Source: Sphagnum compactum | Lineage: Eukaryota > Bryophyta > Sphagnopsida > Sphagnales | DNA: 64,000 nt | Direction: 5' to 3' | NCBI GenBank assembly: GCA_965153455.1 | Contig: OZ234494.1 | Coordinates: 19,530,001-19,594,000, forward strand | Part shown: one piece after another, positions 11,433 to 22,723 of the stretch | How positions within the stretch are numbered: position 1 is the first letter of the stretch | Layout of the letters: each line of letters begins with the position of its first letter | Position numbers and translations under genes: made by a program | The notes under the pieces: generated by a model | What the model was told of the DNA's origin: nothing | Databases searched by the model: none | The model's input: the letters and a program-made list of their open reading frames with translations, nothing else

Positions 11433-14400
11433 ATGGCGGAAGTGAGTCACGGCACTGGGGATGAAACTCTTGAGGACTTTGGATTGGAAGAGCTTTGTGC
11501 GATTCTCAAAGCCAGTGACATCGTGGTGGAAACGTTGTCTTTTTATGGTGCAGAAGAGCGTCGTCTAGATCGGCATGAAGTTTCGGTTACCTTTGGTGAA
11601 CAAACCAAGCAGCTGTACATTCCTTGTGGACCGGAAGTGGAGTACACAGACTTGATGCAGGCCATAGGAGAGAGCACGAATTTGAAGTCCATTTTTATGC
11701 GACAAGATTTTTCTCTGCGCAATGATTTTTTGTGTGTACAGCTTTGTAAAGCTTTGTGCGAAAACCATTCTGTATCAAAGCTAAACATTGGTCTAACTGT
11801 GGACGGCTCACAAAATTGTCAACCTAATTTCGACATTCTCTTGAACCAAGTTGTGGCCATGCTTGAAAGTAATGTTGGCTTGAAAGATTTCACCTTTGAT
11901 TTCCACTCTCTCCATGCTCCCACTTTTTGGTCTTCAGACGGCTTTGCAAATGCACTCGAAAGGAACCGCACCTTGGAGCGTTTTCGCATGATTTTGAATT
12001 ATCTTCCTAGCCAACAAGAATTGCAAAGATTGGTCCAACCATTGATTGCAGATGGAAATGGTCAACAAAAGAATTCAACTGTCATTGCACTCCGCCTTAA
12101 TATATATCCGAGTGACGAGGAATCTCTCACTGCCGCTGCAAATGTTTTGGCGAAAATGTTGGAGAACAATTCATCGTTGAAACAGCTTACTCTCTGGGCT
12201 CAAAGCTCCAGGTATTCAGTGGACAGTTTTGCGGAAGCACTTGAAACGAATCACACCCTTGAGCACTTGGTTTTGGGGGGGAGTCTCCTCAACTTGCAAA
12301 GACTACTCCAACCATTGACAGTGGATGCAAACGGGCAACAAAGCAATGCAACTCTCCTCAAACTCGGACTTCATTTCCCTTGTGTGGAACAAGACGATAT
12401 GCAATTTCACAAGTCTAATGTCGATTCCCTCACGAAAATGCTGCAAAGCAACTCATCATTGAAGGAGCTCGATTTGACTGCTAATGACATTTTCACTGAA
12501 TCAGATGTGTGCGCACTCATCAAGTCGCTCGAAAATAATTATTCCCTTCAAGTCTTAGACCTCACTGCTTGTGACGGTGTACACGATAGTGTGTTTCCTG
12601 CCATCATGGATATGCTGGTGGTCAACAAAACCTTGAAAAGAATAGCTTTGCTAGGCACTGAATTGGAACGAGAGGGCAAGAGCGAGGTTGTGAAGCAAGA
12701 GTTGGAGAAGAATGCAGTGTATATGTCCCTACTTAAGGAACTACCTGTGGCCAAGGCAACATCGGCTCGAGTATTTCTCTGCGGTTATCCATATGCAGGT
12801 AAGACTGTTGTTGTACACCAAAACATCACTTACTTCAACATTGTTTATGAATTCCTTTTTTATTAGTCATGACTCAGTTTCATAACAGTTTTTGGGGGTA
12901 AGCTTAATTGAACTTTATAATAGCCAAAGATTAACGTTAACCTTACGTATTGTGTGCATGTGTGGCTTATGGGTCAACAAAATGATTTGAAAATCAAATG
13001 CAATAAGAATATGAAAGTTGAAGGTCTACTGCACAAAAACTATGGCGTATTTGTGAATGACTATCATTTTGCTAATCCATGCTTTGAATATAGACTCACA
13101 CATATTGTAGTTCACATCACCTGAATTGGTCATTCGTGGGGTTTGGTTATGTATTATAATTTATGTTTTTCTGATTGAAAATTGTGAAAATTATCATAAA
13201 ATGAAATCTACATACTTTATACAAATTTCAAATATGAAGGCAATTACCTCACATTCTTTTGTTTGTTGTGCATGTGTGTGATCATCAACCTTGTAGGAAA
13301 AACAACTTTGAGGAAAGGCTTGGTTCGTTGCCTTGCCCATGGGAGCACATTTAGCACAATCTTTTTCACCCCAATCATGGACTTCTTGTCGAAACTAAAA
13401 GAGGGGCTTCGACAAACACAACGCACACATGGAATTGAAATACGTGAGCTGAAAGTAACGGAGGGAGTGAATTTGTCCATATGGGATATGGCGGGTCAAG
13501 AAGAATTTCATGCATTTCATGATTTCATGTTGCCCAATCTCGATGGCACAAGTTACCCGTCTCTATTCCTTTTGGTTTGTAACCCATTCAAACATGTGCA
13601 AGGTGCTCCCAAAAAGACAATTCAAGACATCCAAGGAGAATTGGATTATTGGCTTCGATTCATTGCCTCCAAAAATAGGCAATCAATCATTTTTAAGCCA
13701 AAAGCAATTGTGGTTTTAACGCATTCAGACAAGATCGATGTTAATGCTCATGCACAAGGAGTTGTCAGAGACTTGAAGAAAAAATTTGCCAAAGTGGTGG
13801 ACGTGGCATCAGAACCAATCACTATTGACTCTCATTCCTCTCAATCAGCTCGCTTGGTAGTAAAGCGGATCCATGACAACATTCAAAACCTACTCAACAC
13901 ATTGCCACCTGTGTACCAAGTATGCATCGCCATGAGGCTTGCTTTGAAAGCTTGGGTGTCAAAACATCCCGATAGCCCTTTGATGGATCAAGACACATTT
14001 TCAAAGCTTTGTCAAGAAACAATGCTACCAAGGCTTGTCAAATTTGATCAAAGTGTGATCGAATTGGCTGAAGATGCATTGAACAAATTGAATGAAGATA
14101 GGAACAAAGCTGTGGCAAAATGTTTACACACTTCAGGTGATATAATTTTCTTTCAAGATTTGGATTTTGTTGTGGTGGACGTGGATTGGTTTTGCCACCA
14201 AGTCATGGGGCACTTGATCAAGCTTAGTCATGACCAAGTGCAGGTGACCAACCATGATAGACACCCACTCACAAATGAACATGGGTTCACAACAAAAGAA
14301 TGTCTTCAACACTTCTTGGATGCTTCAATGAAGTTTTTTGGTGGAAGGAAGTTGCAGAATGTCCAAACAAAGCAATTGATGCAACTCATGTTGAGGTTAG

Positions 14401-16465
14401 AGTTGTGTTTTGAGGGAACATGTGGGCCCTCGGAGTATGGTTTATTCATCCCCGCAACTTTGGCTAGTCACAATAGGACTTGTCACAGTGTTCTAGCTCC
14501 ATGGGAATGGCAACCAATCCCTAAGAGTTTCAAAAAACCGGTGTATTTTGGACGAAGGCTTCAATGTGACGACCAAGCTTGCACCTTCATACCTCCTGGT
14601 TTCTTTTGTCGATTACAGGTGTGTGGTACATATGTAAATTTGGCTATAGGTTTTGTCTTTTAATAAACTTTAATAAATCATTCTTGACAAAATATTGTTT
14701 CAATGTGCCATAAATTAACAATATGATTCAAAGTACATAACTTCAAGTTAATTATACATTTTGTTTAAACTTATGGCCATTATGTATGAGACTATGGGCT
14801 ATTTCACCAATAACCTATGTCCTATTTACAGTAATCAACCTATGTACAGTAGCAAATGATCATTTTACAGAATGAACTATTAAAAAATTGTGAGCACTTA
14901 AGGGATACATCTTGATGGAAAAATGAAAATGCATTTTTTCTAATTTTAATAGTTGACAAGCTTCCATATTTTAAAGTAGGAAAAATAGCAATAGCTTTGG
15001 GGTGAAAACCCATTACGTCAGATTTAATATGACAAATTTTGCACACTACTTTCTTTTTCAAAATTCCAAAAACTTTTGAAGCTTTGCGACTTTGTTGGAA
15101 AGTTAATAAATTTTGAAATTTGAAATAAATTAAAATAAAATAAGTTAAAAATATGATTTGATGGTTCCAATTAATGGTTGAATGTCTTGTTAATATATTG
15201 TTTCATTATATGTACAGGTATCCTTGCACAATAAATTTTTGGGGCCTGATAATGACATGACAAATATTTACACCTTCAAAGAAAATTTCATTTCCATACT
15301 ATATGATGGTCTTGAAATTGTGGTGGAGTTCGACAATGATGTGAGTTCTCACATTGATGTATTAGTACGTTCAAGTGAAAAAGAGTATGATGAAGCTTTG
15401 GATATCGTTCATGAACGCATCACAAAACAAATTCAAACCCTTCGAGGTGCATTTGATGGTTGCCAAGGAATCATACTATTGGAGGGCATTGTGCGCAAAG
15501 AATGTGTGGAGCAGCGATTATCTTTCAAAAGTCGATTGGATCAGGCAATCCTTGTTGAGGAGTTGAAGAAAAGGATTCTTGCAAATGGGTCCAGGTGGCA
15601 ATCTTGGCAACATACTTGGGGTGAAGTGGATCTTGAAAACAAGAAACTAAATGCAAGTTTTGAAACTGCTATAAAAATGATGGGAAGTGAAGAGAGAGAT
15701 GATGTGTGGCAAAGGCTATCTCCAGAATTCAAGAGCCATGAACTGAATCAGAACTTGGTCATCACCGAATCCAAATTTGATCATCACCGAAGAGCATTTG
15801 CACCAACTTCATCACAAGAGGCTATTCAAGAGGCTATTCAAGACATTCGCACAAACGTGAACATACTTGTGAAATCTTCAATGCAAACAGTGCCACGCTT
15901 TTACCTATTTACTCAGAAAGGTTTCAAACAAAGCTTAGTAGCGAAGCTTCTGCCAGGGATGAAAGTTGTCCAACTCCACCTACTATGTGAATGTAGGATG
16001 GGCCCCCATCCCCACAAAGTGGAGGGGAAAGAAGGTTGCGAGGTGATCATTGAAAATCATCAATGGCGAAAAATTCATGCTGCAATTTTGGAAGGACTAA
16101 AATGGGTTGTTCCTTTCATTAAAGCAGGGTTGCACATAACCATGGGGTTAGGTAACATCATTCCTAACCCTGCTGACGAGTGGTTAAAAGTCATTGGCAC
16201 CGATTTCAATGGAAGTGTGCAAGATTGGGCCTCTGTTACACAAGATCAACTTCAAATGGGGGTTGAGTCTGGTGAAAAGGAGGCTGCAGAACAATGGTTA
16301 GTGGACTTCTTAAAGACTAAAGTCATTCTCAAAGACTTTGGTTTGGAGAGGGTGTTGTACCTGGACAATCAAGGCCAAAGAACAGAAGAAATGGCATGGC
16401 TTTGTGAAGAACATTTGTCTCAAGGAGAACAAAACAAAGAGTTGGTTAGATTTCCGCACCAGTAG
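11433..16465 (+). CDS. LRR-Roc-COR protein, TORNADO1-like
   Basis: This is a large GTPase-containing protein of the plant Roco/TORNADO1 type. In Arabidopsis TRN1 acts in cell-pattern and auxin-related development; the role here is inferred only. Three exons join in frame: 11433-12798, 13297-14618 and 15218-16465, giving 1311 codons, close to TRN1 (about 1380). All four intron borders are GT..AG. The start is the first ATG in a good context (catcATGGCG). Residues 1-450 carry ribonuclease-inhibitor-like leucine-rich repeats (LKELDLTAND, LQVLDLTACD). The Roc GTPase has a P-loop GYPYAGKT at 451-458, which the first intron splits, DMAG at 519-522, and THSD at 597-600 in the place of NKxD. A COR-like region follows to about 900. 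The rest is a C-terminal domain of unclear function. There are no in-frame stops and conserved motifs are kept, so it is probably functional. No kinase domain is present, unlike animal LRRK proteins. Confidence 0.88.
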
Positions 16466-16617
16466 TGCTCTAGTCTTCTTCTTCACATAAGTACTAGGGT
16501 TAGGAGTCTTGCAGAGGCCCGTGTCCTTCTTTTTCCGCGACGTGCATCCGGTTGTTCGGTTTGCGAGATTTCGTTCAAATGCTGCTGCTGTTGTAACACA
16601 AGATTGCTCCTTTACAC

Positions 16618-18596
16618 ATGGAGCTCCAGTATCGAGGGAAGCATATCCTTGCGCCGATGGTCTGTGGGGTATGTCCGTCTTCTTCCTCCTCCTCCTCCTC
16701 CTTTTTGTGCTGCCGAAATCGTGTGCTATTGAGGTGAATTTGCTTGTTTCTGCGGATCATCTCTATGGATCATCATCGAACTAAGTGTTGTGAAAAGTGA
16801 TCAGCATGATCTCCTCTAAGAATCTCCGTTTAGAAAATAGGAACTCTGAGGGTTGGATCAATCTAGGCCTTGTTTTGAACGACTATGCATGTGTAAGCGA
16901 TGTAGGGGACGTTGCCATTTCGAATGCTGGCTGCTCAGTATGGCGCTGACATCACCTATGGAGAGGAGGTAGTCGACCACAGACTGCTCAGATGCACACG
17001 CAAGATCAACAGTAATGCTTTAAACTTCTGACATCTTTTCTCATGGACGTAACTCTTGACAATAAAAAATTCTACAGAACTTTCTTTTTCAAACATGTTT
17101 GAAATCATGGCTGTTCATTGTTGATGGACACACTTTACTATTTGATGGTTGTCATGCTACCTTCAAATTAAACTGTGGGGGGTTGTAGAGATTTCATTGT
17201 AATCTTCCTTGGTTTGAGGAATCCGGGTCTCCGGTGTTGGGGTTGCTCTTCCAAATTTTCAAGGCTTTCAGGTTTTCTAGGTTTGGGAGGGTTTAGGCTA
17301 ATAGCTAAAATCTGGAGGTCTGTTTTTCCTGATCTCCTCACTCTTTTGTGTTTTGCATTCTGCCTGGTAATGGTGGTTGCAGCAATGTTAGGAACTGTGG
17401 ACTTGGTGGAGAAGGACACTGACACTGTTGTTTTCTGGACATGGGACAAAGAGAAGAGTCGTGTGGTTTTCCAAATTGGGACTTCTGATGCTGTGCAGGC
17501 TGTACAAGCTGCTAATCTTGTGTATGTTTGTCATCATACCTTTTTACAATCATTTTTGTTTGGTTGGAGAGAACATCAAGCGCTTTGTTGCTGCATTTCA
17601 ATTTTTCGTACTTCTGGATGGCTTCTTGTAACTATGACAAACCAAGGAAGGTGGCTGAGTATTGAGTGTTGCTTTGATATCAGGAGTGGTGATATCAGGA
17701 GTCGTTCTCCATCAGTGGCGAAATCGGTGCTGCACTTTTGTTCAAGCCTAATCTCATTCATGATGTAATGCTTTTCTCCTTTGAATAGCTCCCATTTTTT
17801 CCAGTCCAACGAGACTTATGATATATCTCCTTATGTCAACTTACGCAGCAAGGGTTTCAATGCATTCTTGTGTTCCAAGTAAGGCTCAGGACTGCCTGTT
17901 GGCATCACCTGCTTGAATCATATGTTTCCTCAAAGATGTTTCTGTGCAACATCATGGTTGCCCTTTCTGTTGGTCCATTCCTCATACAAGGAAGTTCTTC
18001 ACTTTGTCACGAGCCAGGATCACCCTTGAACAACTATAAGATGAATGAGGATTTGTGAAGATATTATTTTTCAGCTTCCTATGCTTTGTTGCTTATCTCA
18101 AGCTCTTGCATCTACAGATTTTGACAACATTGGAGAGGAGCTTGAACATTCCTGTGACGTGCAGGATCAGTCTGTTGAAGACTCATCATGATACTGTGGA
18201 GCTTGCTGGACGGATTGAGAAAACTGGAGTTGCTGCAATAGCTGTCCATGGCAGGTATAGGAAATTTTGCCAAACCTAAAGCTTTTTAATGTCCACCAAA
18301 TTCTTACATGGTGTATAATAATGGATACCAACTTGAGTCTTTGCCAGTTCAAGGGGTTTTAGTTGAAGACTATTTGGTCAATGGTTAATGTTCTGTAGTG
18401 ATAATTATTGGTGCAGAGCTTTTAAGCAGAGAAATTGACAAGTTATGTTTTGGTTTCAGAAAGGTAGCAGATAGGCCAAGGGGTCAGACACAGTGGGATG
18501 GTGTTGCAGAGGTGGTGTCAGCTTTGTCCATTCCTGTTATTGCCAATGGTGATGTCTTTGAATACTCAGATTTCCAGTGCATCAAAGCTGCAACTG
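16618..18596 (+). pseudogene. tRNA-dihydrouridine synthase (DUS2-like) fragment
   Basis: Six colinear exon-like blocks match a DUS2-type enzyme, which reduces uridine in tRNA using FMN. They are 16618-16668 (start, LAPMV), 16906-17011 (GTLPFRMLAAQYGADITYGE), 17392-17521 (VVFQIGTSDAVQ), about 17707-17764, 18118-18254 (IPVTCRISLLK, IAVHGR) and 18460-18596 (ADRPRGQTQWDG, IPVIANGD). Most borders still read GT..AG. The exon that should carry the catalytic Cys motif NMGCPK is not recognisable between 17522 and 17706, and the C-terminal part after KAATG is missing. Several conserved Arg are replaced as expected from CGN to TGN decay (MVR to MVC, FRT to FWT, RI to CI). It is best read as a captured or duplicated gene fragment. 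A divergent live gene is unlikely without the catalytic exon. Confidence 0.82.
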
Positions 18597-19088
18597 GTAG
18601 GCGCTTACTCTGATACTTGCACCATCTTCTCTTTGATCTCACGATGTTTGTTTTCCTATGTTGTTACTCATTGACATAATTTTAAGTATGTTAGTTTGAG
18701 TAATGAATAATTGATCTCTGTGTGTGGGTCAAGGGCATAATTATTCAACGCATTACCATGGCCTTTGCAATAGGGATATAGTGTCTCAGTACAATTTTCC
18801 TGAGACAATGCATTAAGGTGTTTAATTACATTTTCTTTTCTTGGGCATTTGCATCAAACCCAGAAGTGCTGTGAATATACAAGTTTTTTTCTGACCTTTC
18901 AATGTATACCACTATTAATTTGCACTCAGCAATGCACTGTAGGAAGAGGAAAAGGATCCTCTTGTCATGTGGTTTCACATGGATGTATCTCTATTTGTGT
19001 ACCCAGATCTGTAACTCCTGGCCATATTTTCTCTGAGCAATATTGAATACTATGTTGATGGAACATTACTTTACTGTTTGTAGTTTTA

Positions 19089-20587
19089 CAGAGAGCTAGT
19101 TGTGATGACGGCACAGAATTGCTGCTAAAGAAGCTTCTCCATTTAGCGAGAGTTTCTGACTCCAAGATATGAAGTCCAACTTGCATGTGAGAAGGCTGTG
19201 AAGGATGTCCTTGCTGATCCTCTTCAGAGTAGATTATTTGCTTGCAATGGTTACGTGTGGTTGGGTCTAGACCATTGTTTCATTGATTTGGCTAGTAATT
19301 GACTAGTGTCATTAGAATGCAGAACCTGCCAACAGATTTCACACATAATGGGTTCAAACGTTGAACTGGCTAAGCAAGTCTATTCTGGACTATGGAGCAA
19401 AACAATTCATCAGACATGTTAACCCTGAGAGACCATTGCAGGTGGTTGTTGCTGCAAACTGCTGCTTGAACAGTGTTGATGCAGCTTGACACATACCGCA
19501 GTCTGACTGTATGTACTACTTGCACATCTTCTGTTATCAATTTTGCTTTGGTCAGACCTTAGGAAAACATTACCGTCTGGGTAATAAATCAGAGGAGAAG
19601 ATTTGTTTTGGGTTTATCCACTTTACTGCAGACATGCATAATGATCCTTCACATGCATCATTGCTGTATATTTTTTCCTGCAAGGAGTAGGAAGCTTTTA
19701 GGTCTAGGTGCTTTTGGTGTACATTTGACCCCATCGAAGTGTAGGCTACTCCTAGTGTGTGCAATCTGAGCTCATAAACCTCTTGCAAGGTGGCTACATT
19801 ACCACCTGCTTAACAGTTGAATACTCTGGGTTCTCAATAAACCTGAGTGTTGCATACCAGGTTGTGGTGCCATTGTTGGTCTCTGAAGATGAAAAGGCGC
19901 TTGTGGCTTGTATCAGCTGCTTGACAAAAGTATGTCCACTTCTCCACGTTATCCCATACGTGTCAAAGTTTTGTCAGCTCAGATTCTCAATTACAATGAT
20001 TGAAAGCACTTTGCAACAGACATTTGTTGGGCATCTCAACACACCAGTCTGCATAATATCTCATTTTTGTATACAAGTAGATTTGCTTCAGTGTTATTTT
20101 TTCTGGGAAAACAGTTTTGATGTGTGAAAATGCTTGCATTGAACAGCTTGTTGGCAGGCTTCCTTCAGACGAGCTCATGGCAAAATTGCCTTCCTTTTTG
20201 CTTGTGTTGTTTGATGCATTTGACAACCAAAATGCAGAGGTCTGAAAGGTACACATATAGTTTTCTTTTTCCTTTCTTGATTACTATTATTGCTCAATAG
20301 TGGAAGTCTTATTGTGTTAGTTCTTTAGACCGGTTAGATAAATCAGTTAGATAAATCTTCTCATTCTCTCATGGCAATCTACTACAAATAGAATATTATG
20401 ACTACATTCCAAATGTAGAGTGTACAGTTGCTTACTAATACACTGTGCCTGAATTGTTGGGCAGATGGTGGTCTTTTGTCTGGTTGAGATCTACATCGTG
20501 CTGGGAAAGCCTTTTGTTCCATATCCTGGGAGCTTAAGTAGCACTCAGCTACGACTTGTCACTATCTATGCAAATTGTATTTCTCAG
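19089..20587 (+). pseudogene. CLASP C-terminal fragment
   Basis: CLASP is a microtubule plus-end protein built of TOG/HEAT repeats. The exon blocks match its C-terminal TOG region. A block at about 19089-19220 (LLLKKLLHLAR, then EVQLACEKAVKDVLAD) has a one-base shift at the ATA before TGA near 19158. Exons at 19861-19929 (VVVPLLVSEDEKALVACIS), 20147-20248 (LVGRLPSDELMAKLPSF) and 20465-20587 (QLRLVTIYAN) have intact splice borders. The third exon ends in a TGA (20243-20245) where the family has an Arg codon in a VRKT motif, consistent with CGA to TGA. The YANRIS motif reads YANCIS, again an Arg lost by C-to-T change. The fragment begins 0.5 kb after the DUS2 fragment with no intervening CLASP N-terminus. 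Confidence 0.85.
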
Positions 20588-22193
20588 GTATATTTCCATC
20601 TTTCCGCCCACTGTCCTGTGCCAGGTTTAGTAAGTTCTACTAATGGTGAAACCCTGGTAAACTTCATAAACGAAGCACCCAGCAAAGGGTGAAAATAAGA
20701 ACAAAGAGAGAGGACCCAATCATCATAGTACTGATGTTTTTTCACAAAATCTCAGCATTGTGTTTTAACAGTTTCAAGTCAGTGAAGATTGACTTGTGAG
20801 CTTCATGACTGTGCTGCATTCTTGACCAAAATTTATGTATCCTCCCCGAGTGGTTTATCACTGCTAAAGCAGCAGTCCTGTTCTGCCTGGTCAAAATAAG
20901 TGGTATATCTGACAATAAAGGTCATTTTTGCTTTGGCAGGCCAGAACGGGCATGTCCCTAGAGACACCACAAATCTAACCAGGTCAATCAAGTGGCTGAA
21001 CAATGTCCCTTCATATACATCGGTGAGACTGGATTCATTTTCATAGTAACTGGTTATTCTCTGGACCATGTGGAGCATGTTATCAAACAAATTTTTGTGG
21101 TGTTCAATACAAACATACAGCTGGGTTCTCGGTGCACACTACAAATCAGACACACTGACCACAGAGCTTCCCTGCTGTCCCAGAGCTTCTGTTGTGAAAA
21201 TCAGTCGGTGTTCTTGACTTGATGAAAACCAAGCGCCTCTCCCAGCCCACAGAAGTAGTGCTTGCCTCTGGGTTGGAACAGCCCCAAATTTATATTACAA
21301 ACCACGAAGCAAGAAATATTTAATTTTCCTTGTTTCAAGGACTTCTTAATCCCAAGTGGGAACTTTTTCAAAAGAGAGCATTTCCTTCTCTCTCTCACTC
21401 AGCTTCCTAATTACATACAGACGCAAGATATTAGTTCCAGTTAAATCCAGAGTTCAAAGGCATAGCTAAGACAAAAAGTTGGAGAAGGTCAACTAATTTT
21501 TCAATGTCATACAAACTAGGCTTGCAGCGTTCTATACAAATGATTCCCTTCACCAGTTTTCAGGAATTTAGAAATCCCCAACCTTGTAATTCATTTAATG
21601 GAACTTCTGGCAAGCATTTAGGATACACTAACAAGCAGCTTGTTGCATACTGACTACCCTTTATGGCAGGTTCAGATTTCAACCTAATAACTTTCATTAC
21701 TGGATCTAGAACTTATCCTTTAGATCCATGCTTCTATGGAACATTCGCACCTGCATATCAAGTTGGTATAGGATTTTTATGTCCAAATCCTATAACAATC
21801 TGAAGTCTCTTCCCTATGGGCACAGCCAATACCCAATAAGAAGTCAAATCTCTTGCAGTGTAATCATATGGAAGCTTATTGGAAATTTTGAAAATACAGA
21901 AAAGAAGTTTCACGAATATTCCAGTGCCAAGTGTTAAATGAATATTTTGTGATGGAAGTATGAGAGTAAGAATGAAGAATGAAATCTGCACAGCGTAAGA
22001 GAGTATGTTCAATTTTCATGAGGTATAAGTATTAATTTTCATGAGGTGCATGAGAATTACAAGAATGAATGTGAACCAGTAAAAACAAAAGTGCCATGAT
22101 TTCAATCTTGAACAATATGAATGCAATTCATATTGTCTATAGTCTCTTACAAAAACAAGCAAACTATCAGGATACGAAGAACAAAAGCTTCAC
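20588..22193. other. Sequence between CLASP and kinase fragments; no gene
   Basis: No further exon could be recognised between the CLASP and kinase fragments. It may be captured intron or filler sequence. There is no clear Helitron or inverted terminal repeat in it. Confidence 0.5.
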
Positions 22194-22723
22194 CAGATAC
22201 TCAAACACAAAATAGAACTCATTGTTCTCTCTGATGACTTCCTTCAGCTTCACAATGTTTGGATGGTTCAACTTGCCGAATGACTGCTCAGGCAACCAAC
22301 ACATGTTAGGTCAGTTTACACAAGTAGGCAGCCCCTGACCAAAAAACTGAGCTGCAATCTGGATTTCAGGACTTCTTGAGAACCTGCATTGAGACAGAAA
22401 ATCTTCTTAAAATTGCTGCCACTCATGAGAAGGAAGGAACCTTCAAGGCATGCACTAAACTAACCAAAAAGTTAAGTTTACAGCCTCAATCCTCACCATG
22501 GCTCATCTCTGGCATATGCACAGAACTGCCAAATTCTATAACTAAGAGGGTACGCTCAAAGAATTTGAAAACAACCTTTAATTCTCTGGGATTCATACAC
22601 TCATCCCATGAGTAAAACTTTCTCTTCATCCTCTTTATTGCAACAATTTCATTGGTATCATTATTCACTGCCTTCTAGACACTCTCATATGTGCCATCAC
22701 CCAACTGCTTCGTAACCTTGTAC
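22194..22723 (-). pseudogene. MHK/MAK-like protein kinase N-lobe fragment
   Basis: Two exon blocks on the minus strand match the N-lobe of the plant MAK-homologous kinase group. Block one (22723-22576) reads YKVTKQLGDGTYESV, then a stop (TAG, 22675-22677) in place of the usual Tyr, then [19 protein letters not shown] with the ATP-binding Lys of VAIK. It ends at a GT donor. Block two (22283-22194) follows an AG acceptor and reads [17 protein letters not shown] and then FVFEY, which is the alpha-C to hinge region. The rest of the kinase, including HRD and DFG, was not found. With its stop codon and missing catalytic core this cannot encode an active kinase. Confidence 0.83.

Noticed and set aside
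16618-18596. Functional DUS2 gene
   Set aside because: The catalytic NMGCPK exon and the C-terminal part are missing and conserved Arg residues are lost.
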